Source: Arenicella sp. (GTDB lineage: Bacteria; Pseudomonadota; Gammaproteobacteria; Arenicellales; Arenicellaceae). Taken from it: DNA of 40,654 nt. The position numbers were made by a program, and so were the translations under genes. The DNA is taken from positions 1-40,654 of the forward strand of contig JALZVW010000086.1 of assembly GCA_023301745.1 (NCBI GenBank). Direction: 5' to 3'. The notes below the pieces were generated by a model. It was not told the DNA's origin and searched no databases. It was given only the letters and a program-made list of their open reading frames with translations. Each line of letters starts with the position of its first letter. Positions within the stretch are counted from its first letter, which is position 1. This document shows, piece by piece, positions 24,260-33,221 of this stretch.

Positions 24260-25477
24260 GTGTCAAACATCATATTACTCAATATTTCAGGTGAAGACCG
24301 CATTGGTTTGTCGGCTGATTTCTATTCGGTTATCGAAAAAATCGACGTTCGAATTCTAGACATCGGGCAATCGGTCATCCATAACCACGTGTCACAAGGC
24401 ATGTTGCTTGAATTGCCGGCAGACCAAAATTCGGGGCAATTAAAGTGGCAATTATTACAACAAGCCGAATCACTTGGCTTGAAAGTCAAAATTCGCGACA
24501 TCGCACCGAATGATTACCAGCATTGGGTATCACAACAAGGCGCTGACCGCTACATTCTTACCTTGTTAACGCGAGAAGTCACCGCAGAAGAAATTGCACG
24601 TGTGACCAAAGTGACATCTGAACAAGGCCTAAATATTCATGATATCGCCCGCCTGAGCGGCCGAACACCGCTAAACGAACCGGTAAGCAATGAAACAAAA
24701 TCTTGCATCGAATTCACCGTTCAAGGTAAACCCAAAGACCCTTCCGCAATGCGTGCTAGCTTTTTAAGTATTGCCAGTGAGCTCGATGTTGATATCGCGA
24801 TTCAACAAGATAACGCCTTTAGAAGAAACCGCCGTCTGGTTTGTTTTGATATGGACTCTACGTTAATTCAAGCCGAAGTGATCGACGAACTAGCAAAGCG
24901 CGCCGGCGTCGGCCAACAGGTTGCTAAAATTACCGAAAGCGCAATGCAAGGCGAGATTGACTTCAGTGAGAGCTTTACTCAACGCATGGCGCTATTAGAA
25001 GGCTTAAGCGAAGACGTGCTCGAAGAGATTGCACAGAATCTCCCAATGATGGAGGGTGCCGAAAAATTAATTCGTAACTTAAAGGCGTTTGGTTTTAAAA
25101 CGGCCATCTTATCCGGCGGTTTTAACTACTTTGGAAATTATTTAAAAGACAAGCTAGGCATTGATCATGTTTATGCTAACACCTTAGAAATTGAGAACGG
25201 CAAACTTACCGGTCGAGCGATCGAGCCAATCGTCAATGCTGAGAGAAAGGCCGTATTGCTTAGAAAAATAGCGAAAGACGAAGGTTTGGACCCACAACAA
25301 ACAATCGCGGTGGGTGATGGCGCCAACGATTTGTTAATGCTCAGTGCGGCCGGTCTTGGTATCGCCTTTAGAGCAAAGCCATTAGTTCGAGAATCGGCAA
25401 AACAGTCACTATCGACCCATGGGCTAGATAGCATCCTTTATTTACTTGGCTTTAAAGACCAAGACATTCAAGCCTAA
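24260..25477 (+). CDS. serB: Phosphoserine phosphatase SerB with N-terminal ACT-like domains
   Basis: SerB hydrolyses L-phosphoserine in the last step of serine synthesis. Residues 1-180 form two ACT-like regulatory domains (ISGEDRIGLSADF at 10-22 opens the first). The HAD phosphatase domain follows: the nucleophile motif CFDMDSTLI with D197 and D199, a LSGGF motif (284-288) and the GDGAND metal motif (352-357). The 405-residue length with tandem ACT domains is typical of this SerB class; E. coli SerB is shorter. The start is GTG 24260 with no good ribosome-binding site; no better alternative is seen. It is convergent with panC. Confidence 0.95.
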   Translation: MSNIILLNISGEDRIGLSADFYSVIEKIDVRILDIGQSVIHNHVSQGMLLELPADQNSGQLKWQLLQQAESLGLKVKIRDIAPNDYQHWVSQQGADRYILTLLTREVTAEEIARVTKVTSEQGLNIHDIARLSGRTPLNEPVSNETKSCIEFTVQGKPKDPSAMRASFLSIASELDVDIAIQQDNAFRRNRRLVCFDMDSTLIQAEVIDELAKRAGVGQQVAKITESAMQGEIDFSESFTQRMALLEGLSEDVLEEIAQNLPMMEGAEKLIRNLKAFGFKTAILSGGFNYFGNYLKDKLGIDHVYANTLEIENGKLTGRAIEPIVNAERKAVLLRKIAKDEGLDPQQTIAVGDGANDLLMLSAAGLGIAFRAKPLVRESAKQSLSTHGLDSILYLLGFKDQDIQA

Positions 25478-25555
25478 GATATAGGCTTGTTCGTTTGTCG
25501 CTTGTTCGGCTGAATAGACAACGCCTAGAATGAATATTGCCTAGCAAGCGAAAAG

Positions 25556-26431
25556 TTACTTAACCTCGCCTAAGGTGACTTCCAGGTTATCAATCAGGCG
25601 AGCCTTACCTAACTGTGCGGCCGCTAGGATGACCAGCTCTTGGTCACCTTTCTTAGCCGGCTTTAAATCGCTACGACGACAAACTGTAATGTATTGAGGC
25701 TTAAAGCCTTTTTTCTTTAAGCTCGTTTTAATGCTGTCTTCGAGGCTTTTTAGTGCGTTTTTAGAAACGACCGAGGCTTTTTCTCGTAAAACATCGGCCA
25801 TGTCTCGTAAGCTTTGCTGCAAACTAGGAGCAACAGCCATTTCTTTCATGCCTAGATAAGCATTGCGCGATGATAACGCTAAGCCGTCTTCAGATCGCAC
25901 CGTGTCAACACCGACAACCTGAATCGGGTAAGCTAAGTCTTCGACCATTCGACGAATGATGGCAATTTGCTGGTAATCTTTATTGCCGAAAATAGCAACA
26001 TCAGGTTGCACCATGTTGAACAAACGACTTACTACCGTGGTCACGCCATAGAAATGCTCTGGTCTGTCTGTGCCACAATACATATCTCCGATTTTTGGTA
26101 CGTAGACCACGGTCTGCTCATCTAAATCGCCTGGATACATGGTTTGCTGCTCAGGGAGAAACAGCAGGTCTGCACCCAGCTCAGCTAAATTACGCGCATC
26201 TTCTTCGTCGGTAGACGGATAATTATCTAAGTCTTCGTTTTTGCCAAATTGAGTCGGATTTAGATAAATACTCACAACCACAAAATCAGCGCGCCTTTTA
26301 GCGACACGCACCAATTCTAAATGGCCTTCATGCAAGCCGCCCATGGTCGGCACAAAACCGATTGTTTTCTTGTCTTTGCGTGCCGCTTGTACCGCGGCAC
26401 GCAGTGATGAAACTCGTTGTACTTTATTCAC
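25556..26431 (-). CDS. panC: Pantothenate synthetase
   Basis: PanC joins pantoate and beta-alanine with ATP to form pantothenate, on the way to coenzyme A. The signature PTMGGLHEGHLEL (28-40; H34 and H37 of the nucleotidyl-transferase HxGH motif) and GLALSSRN (183-190) are both clear. A small departure is GTDRPEHFYGVTTVV where many have GxxRPGHFxGVxTVV. The start codon is GTG (26429-26431). It lies 149 bases downstream of panB on the same strand; panD is not in the window. Confidence 0.96.
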   Translation of the reverse strand: MNKVQRVSSLRAAVQAARKDKKTIGFVPTMGGLHEGHLELVRVAKRRADFVVVSIYLNPTQFGKNEDLDNYPSTDEEDARNLAELGADLLFLPEQQTMYPGDLDEQTVVYVPKIGDMYCGTDRPEHFYGVTTVVSRLFNMVQPDVAIFGNKDYQQIAIIRRMVEDLAYPIQVVGVDTVRSEDGLALSSRNAYLGMKEMAVAPSLQQSLRDMADVLREKASVVSKNALKSLEDSIKTSLKKKGFKPQYITVCRRSDLKPAKKGDQELVILAAAQLGKARLIDNLEVTLGEVK

Positions 26432-26580
26432 TTCTTTAACCTAAAGGTATTATCCGTTAACCTAAATTTCAGTTATCTAACCCCGATATTCGTGAGTAAT
26501 GAAAACCAAAATTCTTCCCTAATTAGAGCTTTAGCAACACATTAAGGCTGCCTATTAAACCAGAATTGCAATGAAATTAG

Positions 26581-27372
26581 CTAGTTAAAACTGTGCTCCT
26601 GCGTTGGAAATTCTCCATTTTTAACTTCGCTCACATAGTTCTCAACCGCGGCGCTGATGGTTTCAGCGCCATTCATATAATTTTTACTGAATTTAGGGCT
26701 CTTCTTAGGGTAAATTCCTAACATGTCCTGAAGAACCAGCACTTGTCCATCACACTCAGGCCCAGCACCAATACCGATAGTCGGGATACTCAAACGTTGT
26801 GTGATTTCAGCCGCTAACGCCTGTGGAATCGCTTCTAATACAACCCCAAACGCTCCCGCTTGCTCTACACCAATGGCATCTTCTAGCAACTGCTTAGCCG
26901 CCGCGCCGCGGCCTTGAATCTTAAATCCACCGAGTTGATGAACTGACTGTGGTGTAAGACCAATGTGTGCACAAACCGCAATGCCACGTTCAACTAAAAA
27001 TTTAATCGTCTCAACCTGCAGTTCGCCGCCCTCGAGCTTTATCGTGTGGGCTCCTGCTTGCATTAATCGCACAGCATTTTCGTAGGCCTGCTCTTTACTA
27101 AGCTGATAACTACCAAACGGCAAGTCACCTACGATCATTGAATTTGGAGCGCCACGCGCAACGCATTTGGTGTGATAGATACTCTCATCCATTGTTACGG
27201 GTATGGGAGTGTCATGCCCCTGAATAACCATGCCCAGCGAGTCACCAACCAAAATTGCATCAACGCCGGCACTATCAACTAAGCTAGCAAAGCTATAATC
27301 ATAGGCCGTTAGCCAGGTAATTTTATCCCCAGCGTCTTTCATTTTTTTGAGTGTGGTAACGGTTACCGACAT
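26581..27372 (-). CDS. panB: 3-methyl-2-oxobutanoate hydroxymethyltransferase
   Basis: PanB adds a hydroxymethyl group from 5,10-methylenetetrahydrofolate to alpha-ketoisovalerate, the first step of pantothenate synthesis. The sequence has TAYDYSFA (22-29), GDSLGMVIQGHDTPIPVTMD (43-62), IKLEGGEL (111-118) and IGIGAGPECDGQVLVLQDMLG, all standard, over 263 residues. The ATG has a strong AGGAGA 7 bases upstream. It is followed by panC and preceded by a deoxynucleoside kinase on the same strand. Confidence 0.97.
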   Translation of the reverse strand: MSVTVTTLKKMKDAGDKITWLTAYDYSFASLVDSAGVDAILVGDSLGMVIQGHDTPIPVTMDESIYHTKCVARGAPNSMIVGDLPFGSYQLSKEQAYENAVRLMQAGAHTIKLEGGELQVETIKFLVERGIAVCAHIGLTPQSVHQLGGFKIQGRGAAAKQLLEDAIGVEQAGAFGVVLEAIPQALAAEITQRLSIPTIGIGAGPECDGQVLVLQDMLGIYPKKSPKFSKNYMNGAETISAAVENYVSEVKNGEFPTQEHSFN

Positions 27373-27507
27373 CAGTCTTCTCCTAAAAATTGCTCGTGAC
27401 AGAGTTTACCTTATACGAGTTGAAAAGCTCGACAAACTATAGTCAATTATCTTTGTAATTGGCAGCGCCGGTGCAACGCACGTTAACGACACTACCGTCA
27501 GCCTAAG

Positions 27508-28152
27508 TTACCCTAATGGGTTAAAAAAATGCTTGCCCGCGTCAACTCGCTTAATATGAGTTAACAAGGCCTGATAATGGTCGTCGTTATCGATTGGGTT
27601 TATATCCGCGGCATTGACTATCAATAATGGTGAATCACAATAATGGTGAAAGTAGACCGTGTAAGCATCGCTTAGGCTCTGCAGATAACTAGCCTTAATG
27701 CTCTGTTCGTATTTCACATTGCGCTTCTTGATACGCTGTTGCAACACTGGTACAGGCGCTTGAAGGTAAATCATTAGATCTGGTTTCGCGGTATCGACAC
27801 TGAGGCTGTCATAAACCTGTCGATAAATCTGGACCTCATCAGAATCTAAATTTAACTCGGCAAACAACGGGTCTTTCGCCAGCATGAAATCAGCAACTTG
27901 ACCGGCTCCAGCTAAGGCCTGTGATTTAGTTTGAGCTAATTGCTGGACCCTCTGAAACAAGAAAAAAAGTTGGGTTGGCAACGAATAACAATCTGGAGAC
28001 TTGTAAAATCGTTCCAAAAACGGGTTGTCAGACGGCCTTTCAAGCAATAAAGAAGCACCTAAGCTCGCGGCAAGCTTCTTGCTGAGGCTCGATTTACCGA
28101 CGCCAATAGGCCCTTCGATAATAATATTTTTGGGCGTAGTTTTTTGTTCCAT
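27508..28152 (-). CDS. Deoxynucleoside kinase family protein
   Basis: This kinase of 214 residues phosphorylates deoxynucleosides for nucleotide salvage. The P-loop is IIIEGPIGVGKSS (10-22), followed by the ER motif LLLERPSDNPFLERFY and the lid region around KKRNVKYEQ. The dGuo/dAdo kinase type is likely but not certain. It lies upstream of panB, 135 bases away, on the same strand; folK, often found in this cluster, is not here. The gene is divergent from the outer-membrane protein gene across 108 bases. Confidence 0.9.
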   Translation of the reverse strand: MEQKTTPKNIIIEGPIGVGKSSLSKKLAASLGASLLLERPSDNPFLERFYKSPDCYSLPTQLFFLFQRVQQLAQTKSQALAGAGQVADFMLAKDPLFAELNLDSDEVQIYRQVYDSLSVDTAKPDLMIYLQAPVPVLQQRIKKRNVKYEQSIKASYLQSLSDAYTVYFHHYCDSPLLIVNAADINPIDNDDHYQALLTHIKRVDAGKHFFNPLG

Positions 28153-28260
28153 TTGAGCGATACCAACATGAATGTGGGCTTAAGTATAAATAACTTTAAT
28201 TCCGCATAATTTGGTTTTTGTCGTATTATCGGGTTACCCAAGCAAAAATCTCACAATATT

Positions 28261-28893
28261 ATGAAAAAATCCCTAAAAGTCTTATTAGCGTCTTCGCTGA
28301 TGATCGTCAGCCTTCAAAGTTACGCAGAGGCACCTAGCTTCACGTATGTGGGCGCTGAATATGTGGCCTCAGGTGACATTAACCTATCTGACGGTTCGCT
28401 CTCTATTGACGTAGATACCGATGGTTTTGCGGTCAACGCAAGCGCAGAGCTAGGTATTTTTCTGATTCAATTAAGTCAGCTAGAACTCGAAAGCGATGAC
28501 ATTTTAGGCGGCGCGTCGATTGAAGACAGCATTACCACCTTAGGCTTAGGCCTCACGTTCGAATTACCGAACACACAGCTTTACGGTTTAGTTCGCGCAC
28601 GCTACGACGACATTCAGCTACGAGGCGGCACGTTTTTTGAAGACGACGAGGTAGATGGTGGCATTGTCGGTGCTGAAGTAGGCGCACGAATAAACCTAAC
28701 AGACCGATTTGAAATCAATGCAAACCTAGGCAAACCAAGCACAGATGAAGGCACTAGTTTCGGCGTTGGAGCTCAGTTTTTTGTGACCGAACACTTCGGC
28801 GTGACGTTTGACTACAGAACGATTGAAGCTGAACAAGACGATATTACGGTTGACTTCGACACCACATCGATCGGTGTGCGTTATACTTTCTAA
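28261..28893 (+). CDS. Small outer-membrane beta-barrel protein
   Basis: The protein has 210 residues. A signal peptide (1-22, cleaved after SYA) is followed by alternating hydrophobic/polar strands, with acidic loops (DDIQLRGGTFFEDDEVD), and ends in YTF, a C-terminal phenylalanine as used by the BAM machine. The size would give an eight-stranded barrel. I find no specific family beyond the OmpA/OprF-like barrel group, so transport or structural roles cannot be named. It stands alone upstream of the 19-bp repeats and the VC0807 gene. Confidence 0.8.
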   Translation: MKKSLKVLLASSLMIVSLQSYAEAPSFTYVGAEYVASGDINLSDGSLSIDVDTDGFAVNASAELGIFLIQLSQLELESDDILGGASIEDSITTLGLGLTFELPNTQLYGLVRARYDDIQLRGGTFFEDDEVDGGIVGAEVGARINLTDRFEINANLGKPSTDEGTSFGVGAQFFVTEHFGVTFDYRTIEAEQDDITVDFDTTSIGVRYTF

Positions 28894-28913
28894 TCGAAGT
28901 GTTGATTACCTTT

Positions 28914-28970
28914 AGGCTGAAGGCTCGATCCAAGGCTGAAGGCTCGATCCAAGGCTGAAGGCTCGATCCA
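28914..28970. repeat. Three perfect 19-bp tandem repeats
   Basis: The unit aggctgaaggctcgatcca is repeated exactly three times (28914-28932, 28933-28951, 28952-28970), 21 bases after the barrel-protein stop and 44 bases before the next start. The unit contains GATC. It is not a CRISPR array, because there are no spacers. Confidence 0.95.
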
Positions 28971-29014
28971 AGACAGTCGATGCAGTAAAATAAAGAAACG
29001 ACCTTAGTAAAATA

Positions 29015-29743
29015 ATGAATCAAAACCTTGAGGCGGCTGATATTAACGGTGATGCCAAGAAAAAGTCTAGCTCGAATCGTATTTTCGTCGACCTAGTCGT
29101 TTGCATGTTAATTCCGACACTGATACTCAAGAAGTTCAGCGGTGATGACATGCTTGGCCCAAACTACGCATTAATAGCCGCACTGGCCTTACCTTTGATT
29201 GTGGGTGTTTGGGGCTTTATATCAGACCGTAAAGTCGGTTTCGTACCAGCCTTAGGGTTTATCAGTATTTTACTTACTGGCAGTATCGGTATTCTTAAGC
29301 TACCTAAGGAATACATTGCGTACAAAGAGGCATTGATCCCAGGATTGATCGCCATTGCTACCGTGATATCAACGTATACAAAATACCCATTAATACGAAC
29401 CTTTCTCTACAACGACACCTTTATGGATACCGACAAAGTGTCGGCGAAGCTTGCCGAAAGCGGACAAACACAAGCATTTGACCATATGATGGTGAAAGCC
29501 ACCTGGATGCTAGCCAGCTCTTTTGTCTTATCATCAGCGCTTAATTTTTTCCTGGCGAAATGGATTGTTGTGAGTGAATCGGGCACCGACGCGTTTAACA
29601 GTGAGCTAGGCACGATGAATCTTTACAGCTATCCGGTCATTGTGGTTCCGTGCATGGTCATTACCATGTTCGCTATGTTTTATGTATTCAGTAATATAAA
29701 AAAACTGACCGGTCTGGGTATGGAAGATCTCGTGCAACAATAG
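29015..29743 (+). CDS. VC0807-family inner-membrane protein
   Basis: The protein of 242 residues has about six hydrophobic segments and the family sequence IFVDLVVCMLIPTLILKKFS (23-42), SGDDMLGPNYALIAALALPL, KYPLIRTFLYND and SYPVIVVPCMVITMFAMFYV. These match the VC0807/septation protein A-like group of uncharacterised membrane proteins in marine gammaproteobacteria. No function is established. The ATG at 29015 gives an N-terminal hydrophilic tail of about 22 residues. It lies alone, 121 bases after the barrel gene and 139 bases before metG. Confidence 0.8.
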   Translation: MNQNLEAADINGDAKKKSSSNRIFVDLVVCMLIPTLILKKFSGDDMLGPNYALIAALALPLIVGVWGFISDRKVGFVPALGFISILLTGSIGILKLPKEYIAYKEALIPGLIAIATVISTYTKYPLIRTFLYNDTFMDTDKVSAKLAESGQTQAFDHMMVKATWMLASSFVLSSALNFFLAKWIVVSESGTDAFNSELGTMNLYSYPVIVVPCMVITMFAMFYVFSNIKKLTGLGMEDLVQQ

Positions 29744-29810
29744 TTGTCGATCGGCTAGCTAGGCCAGAGTAGAAACGCGATATTTGCCGACCACACATCA
29801 CCCTCAGTCA

Positions 29811-29839
29811 TTGTTTAAAACACTCAAAACAGTTACATT
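29811..29839 (+). promoter_or_regulatory. Weak promoter candidate for metG
   Basis: TTGTTT (29811-29816) and TACATT (29834-29839) are 17 bases apart, 44 bases before the metG start. The match to consensus is partial. Confidence 0.3.
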
Positions 29840-29882
29840 ATCGGGCTAATTTGTTGTTCATGATCCTTAGTGATTTCGCCCA

Positions 29883-31919
29883 ATGTCTGCTGAAAAAAAT
29901 ACTCGTAAAATACTGATTACCAATGCCTTGCCCTACGCCAATGGTCCCCTACACCTAGGCCATATGGTTGGCTTTATGCAAGCTGACATATGGGCTCGAT
30001 TTCAAAAAATTCGCGGCCACCAGGTTACCTTCGTCGGTGGCGATGACCAGCATGGCACGCCCATCATGTTGGGCGCTGAGAAAAAAGGAATCACCCCTCA
30101 AGAATTAATTGATGACGTTGAAGCCAAGCACAAAGAGTCACTAGACGGCTTTAACATTGGCTTAGATAATTACACCGGCACCCATCACCCCGAAAATCGG
30201 CGTATCAGTGCTGAGATTTACACTAAACTCAAAGAACGCGGGCATATTGATGTGCGCGTTATCAAACAGGCCTTTGACGAAGAAAAAGGCATGTTCTTAC
30301 CTGACCGCTATGTCAAAGGCACCTGCCCTAAATGTAAAGCCGCCGATCAATACGGCGATAACTGCGAAGTTTGCGGCACGACTTACGACACCACCGATTT
30401 AATAGACGCCTATTCAGTGCTTTCAGGCAAACCGCCTATCGAAAAAGAAAGCGAGCATTACTTCTTTAAGGTGAGTGCCTTTGAAAGCATGCTCAGCGAA
30501 TGGAAAAACTCAGGCGCCCTGCAACCTGAAATAGCCAACAAGCTCGAAGAATGGTTTGAAAGCGGTTTAATCGATTGGGACATCAGCCGTGACAAGCCCT
30601 ATTGGGGATTTGAAATACCGAACGCACCAGGAAAGTATTTCTACGTTTGGCTAGATGCACCCATCGGCTATATGGCGAGTCATCAGGTTCATTGTGATAA
30701 AACAGGCGACGACTGGAATAGCTATTGGCAACAAGGTAACGACACTGAGCTTTACCACTTTATCGGCAAAGACATTGTTCGGTTTCACTCGCTGTTCTGG
30801 CCGGCGATGCTCGAGGCCGTCGATTACCGTAAACCGACAGCGGTTTTTGTTCATGGTTTTCTGCAGGTTGATGGCTCCAAGATGTCCAAATCACGTGGCA
30901 CCTTTATTATGGCCGAGACTTACTTAGAACACTTAAATCCTGAGTACCTGCGATATTACTTCGCCGCGAAGCTTGGTAACAATGTGGTCGACATGGATTT
31001 AAATCTCGAAGATTTTTCAGCCCGGGTTAATTCCGACCTTGTTGGTAAAGTGGTTAACATTGCCTCACGTTGTGCGGGCTTTATCGTCAAGCGTTTTGAT
31101 GGCATGCTCGCCACACAATCAGCCGCTCCAGAATTACACCTGGAGTTCGCAAATGCGGCCGATGCCATCGCCGAGCGTTACGAAAAGCGTGAATTCTCAC
31201 AAGCCATGCGCGACATCATGGCGCTAGCCGACAAAGCGAATCAATTCATTGACGAACATAAACCTTGGATTCTGATTAAAGACGAAACAAAGCTAGATGA
31301 GGTTCAGCAAGTTTGTACCGCAGGTTTAAACGCATTCAGATCGCTGTGTATCTATTTAAAACCAGTGCTGCCAAACCTAGTGAGCGAGGCCGAAGCTTTC
31401 TTAAACACTGATGAGCTGGTGTGGAATGATCTGCAAACGCCGCTACTTAATCACAAGATAAATAAATTCAAACCATTGATGACCCGCATCGAAAGCGATG
31501 CCGTTGAACGTATGATCGAACAAAGCAAAGAATCATTAGAAGAAGTCTCTAACATTGACCCAGCATCACCATTAGCTAAAGACCCAGTTTCTGATGAAAT
31601 CAGCTTCGATGAATTCGCTAAAATTGATCTTCGTATCGCCAAAATCGTCAAAGCCCAGCATGTCGACGGTGCCGACAAGCTACTTCAATTAACCTTGGAT
31701 ATTGGTGGTGAAACTCGCAACGTATTCGCTGGTATAAAATCAGCCTATGCGCCGCAAGATCTCGAAGGAAAGTTAACCGTAATGGTCGCTAACCTGGCCC
31801 CACGAAAGATGCGTTTTGGCATGTCAGAAGGCATGGTGTTGGCTGCCGGACCAGGCGGCTCTGACTTATTTGTCTTAAGCCCTGATGAAGGCGCCGAGCC
31901 CGGCATGCGTGTTAAATAG
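29883..31919 (+). CDS. metG: Methionyl-tRNA synthetase
   Basis: MetG charges initiator and elongator tRNA-Met. The 678-residue protein has the class I catalytic domain with H24-L-G-H27, the zinc-binding CPKC...CEVC (C148, C151, C161, C164), and KMSKS at 333-337. A C-terminal EMAP/CsaA-type tRNA-binding domain (about 575-678, [20 protein letters not shown]) supports the dimeric form. The length matches E. coli MetG closely. It leads a plus-strand run of five genes: the next start is 19 bases after its stop. Confidence 0.98.
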   Translation: MSAEKNTRKILITNALPYANGPLHLGHMVGFMQADIWARFQKIRGHQVTFVGGDDQHGTPIMLGAEKKGITPQELIDDVEAKHKESLDGFNIGLDNYTGTHHPENRRISAEIYTKLKERGHIDVRVIKQAFDEEKGMFLPDRYVKGTCPKCKAADQYGDNCEVCGTTYDTTDLIDAYSVLSGKPPIEKESEHYFFKVSAFESMLSEWKNSGALQPEIANKLEEWFESGLIDWDISRDKPYWGFEIPNAPGKYFYVWLDAPIGYMASHQVHCDKTGDDWNSYWQQGNDTELYHFIGKDIVRFHSLFWPAMLEAVDYRKPTAVFVHGFLQVDGSKMSKSRGTFIMAETYLEHLNPEYLRYYFAAKLGNNVVDMDLNLEDFSARVNSDLVGKVVNIASRCAGFIVKRFDGMLATQSAAPELHLEFANAADAIAERYEKREFSQAMRDIMALADKANQFIDEHKPWILIKDETKLDEVQQVCTAGLNAFRSLCIYLKPVLPNLVSEAEAFLNTDELVWNDLQTPLLNHKINKFKPLMTRIESDAVERMIEQSKESLEEVSNIDPASPLAKDPVSDEISFDEFAKIDLRIAKIVKAQHVDGADKLLQLTLDIGGETRNVFAGIKSAYAPQDLEGKLTVMVANLAPRKMRFGMSEGMVLAAGPGGSDLFVLSPDEGAEPGMRVK

Positions 31920-31938
31920 CAGACACCGATCTTAAATA

Positions 31939-32568
31939 ATGGAGCGCGACGCTAAAATAAAAGCCATCGATGAATGGCTACCGCAAACTCAGTGCACTCA
32001 GTGTACTTACCCTCGGTGTCACGATTATGCCGTGGCGATTGAGAGCGGTGAAGCCGACATCAATCAATGCCCTCCTGGCGGCGAGACCACAGTGCTTGGG
32101 CTCGCAAGCCTACTGGGTAAGCCTAGTAAAGCAGTCGACCCTAAATTCGGAACTCATAAGCCCAAACAAGTCGCGGTAATTGATGAAAGCATTTGTATCG
32201 GCTGCGTGATGTGCATTAAAGCCTGCCCCACCGATGCGATTATTGGGGCAGCCAAAGTCATGCACACGGTTATCGAGCGCGATTGCACCGGATGTGAGCT
32301 TTGCTTAGAACCGTGCCCAGTTGACTGCATTGACCTGGTTGATCAAATTCAAATGCCGGAGCCGCAGTGGCGCTGGCAAGACTATTCGCCTGAAACAACC
32401 GATCGGGCTCGCCAACAAACTAACGCCAAAATCGAGCGTGATGCCAAACGCAAAGAGGCGAAGAGTTCTATGAAAAAACTCAAAGAACTTAACAAAGAAG
32501 CTGGCAGCGAAAAAATTAAACTCGATATCGCCGCGTCCATTGCGCGTGTTAAAGCACGCAACACTTAG
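31939..32568 (+). CDS. RnfB/RsxB-like ferredoxin, soluble and without the rest of the Rnf complex
   Basis: The 209-residue protein has an N-terminal four-cysteine motif (C19, C22, C27, C44) and two classical 4Fe-4S motifs: C86, C89, C92, C96 and C116, C119, C122, C126. It thus matches the iron-sulfur part of RnfB/RsxB but lacks the N-terminal membrane helix and has a charged C-terminal tail (150-209, rich in Lys, Glu and Arg, likely helical). No rnfA, C, D, G or E genes follow, only nth, which in E. coli closes the rsx operon. The function is probably electron supply to an unknown partner. Start at 31939 leaves no N-terminal helix upstream. Confidence 0.87.
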   Translation: MERDAKIKAIDEWLPQTQCTQCTYPRCHDYAVAIESGEADINQCPPGGETTVLGLASLLGKPSKAVDPKFGTHKPKQVAVIDESICIGCVMCIKACPTDAIIGAAKVMHTVIERDCTGCELCLEPCPVDCIDLVDQIQMPEPQWRWQDYSPETTDRARQQTNAKIERDAKRKEAKSSMKKLKELNKEAGSEKIKLDIAASIARVKARNT

Positions 32569-32582
32569 ACTAGACCGCAAAA

Positions 32583-33221
32583 ATGAATAAAGATAAACGT
32601 CTAGAAATATTCACCCGTTTTCGAAACGAAAATCCTAAACCAGAGACAGAACTCAACTACAGTTCAAACTTTGAGTTATTGGTCGCCGTTACTTTATCCG
32701 CTCAATCAACCGATGTTGGCGTAAATAAGGCGACCGATAAACTGTTTCCAATGGCCAATACGCCTGAGACTATCCATGCCTTAGGGGTAGACGGCCTAAG
32801 CGATTACATCAAAACAATTGGCCTTTACAATAGCAAAGCAAAAAACGTAATCGCCGCCTGTAAAATGCTGATCGACCTTCACGACAGCGTTGTACCAGAA
32901 GACCGAGAAGCGCTTGAAGCGCTGCCAGGTGTTGGTCGAAAGACTGCGAATGTGGTTCTGAACACCGCGTTTGGTCACCCAGCAATGGCGGTCGATACGC
33001 ATATTTTTAGAGTCTCTAACCGCACTAAAATTGCGCCAGGAAAAAACGTCTTATTAGTCGAAAAAGGCTTAATGAAGTTTGTTCCAAAAGAATTTTTAGT
33101 CGATGCTCATCACTGGCTGATCCTACATGGACGTTATACCTGCATCGCTCGTAAACCACGCTGTGGCTCATGCATTATTAGTGACCTGTGCGAATACAAA
33201 GATAAAATTATTGATGATTAA
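32583..33221 (+). CDS. nth: Endonuclease III (DNA glycosylase/AP lyase)
   Basis: Nth removes oxidised pyrimidines in base-excision repair. The helix-hairpin-helix LPGVGRKTANVV (114-125) carries the catalytic lysine K120, D138 lies in AVDTHIFR, and the 4Fe-4S cluster is bound by C187, C194, C197 and C203 (CX6CX2CX5C). It has 212 residues, the usual length. It follows the RnfB-like gene by 14 bases and overlaps the next gene by 8 bases. Confidence 0.98.
   Translation: MNKDKRLEIFTRFRNENPKPETELNYSSNFELLVAVTLSAQSTDVGVNKATDKLFPMANTPETIHALGVDGLSDYIKTIGLYNSKAKNVIAACKMLIDLHDSVVPEDREALEALPGVGRKTANVVLNTAFGHPAMAVDTHIFRVSNRTKIAPGKNVLLVEKGLMKFVPKEFLVDAHHWLILHGRYTCIARKPRCGSCIISDLCEYKDKIIDD

Noticed and set aside
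28914-28970. Possible CRISPR array
   Set aside because: The repeats are directly adjacent, with no spacers, and there are no cas genes in the window.
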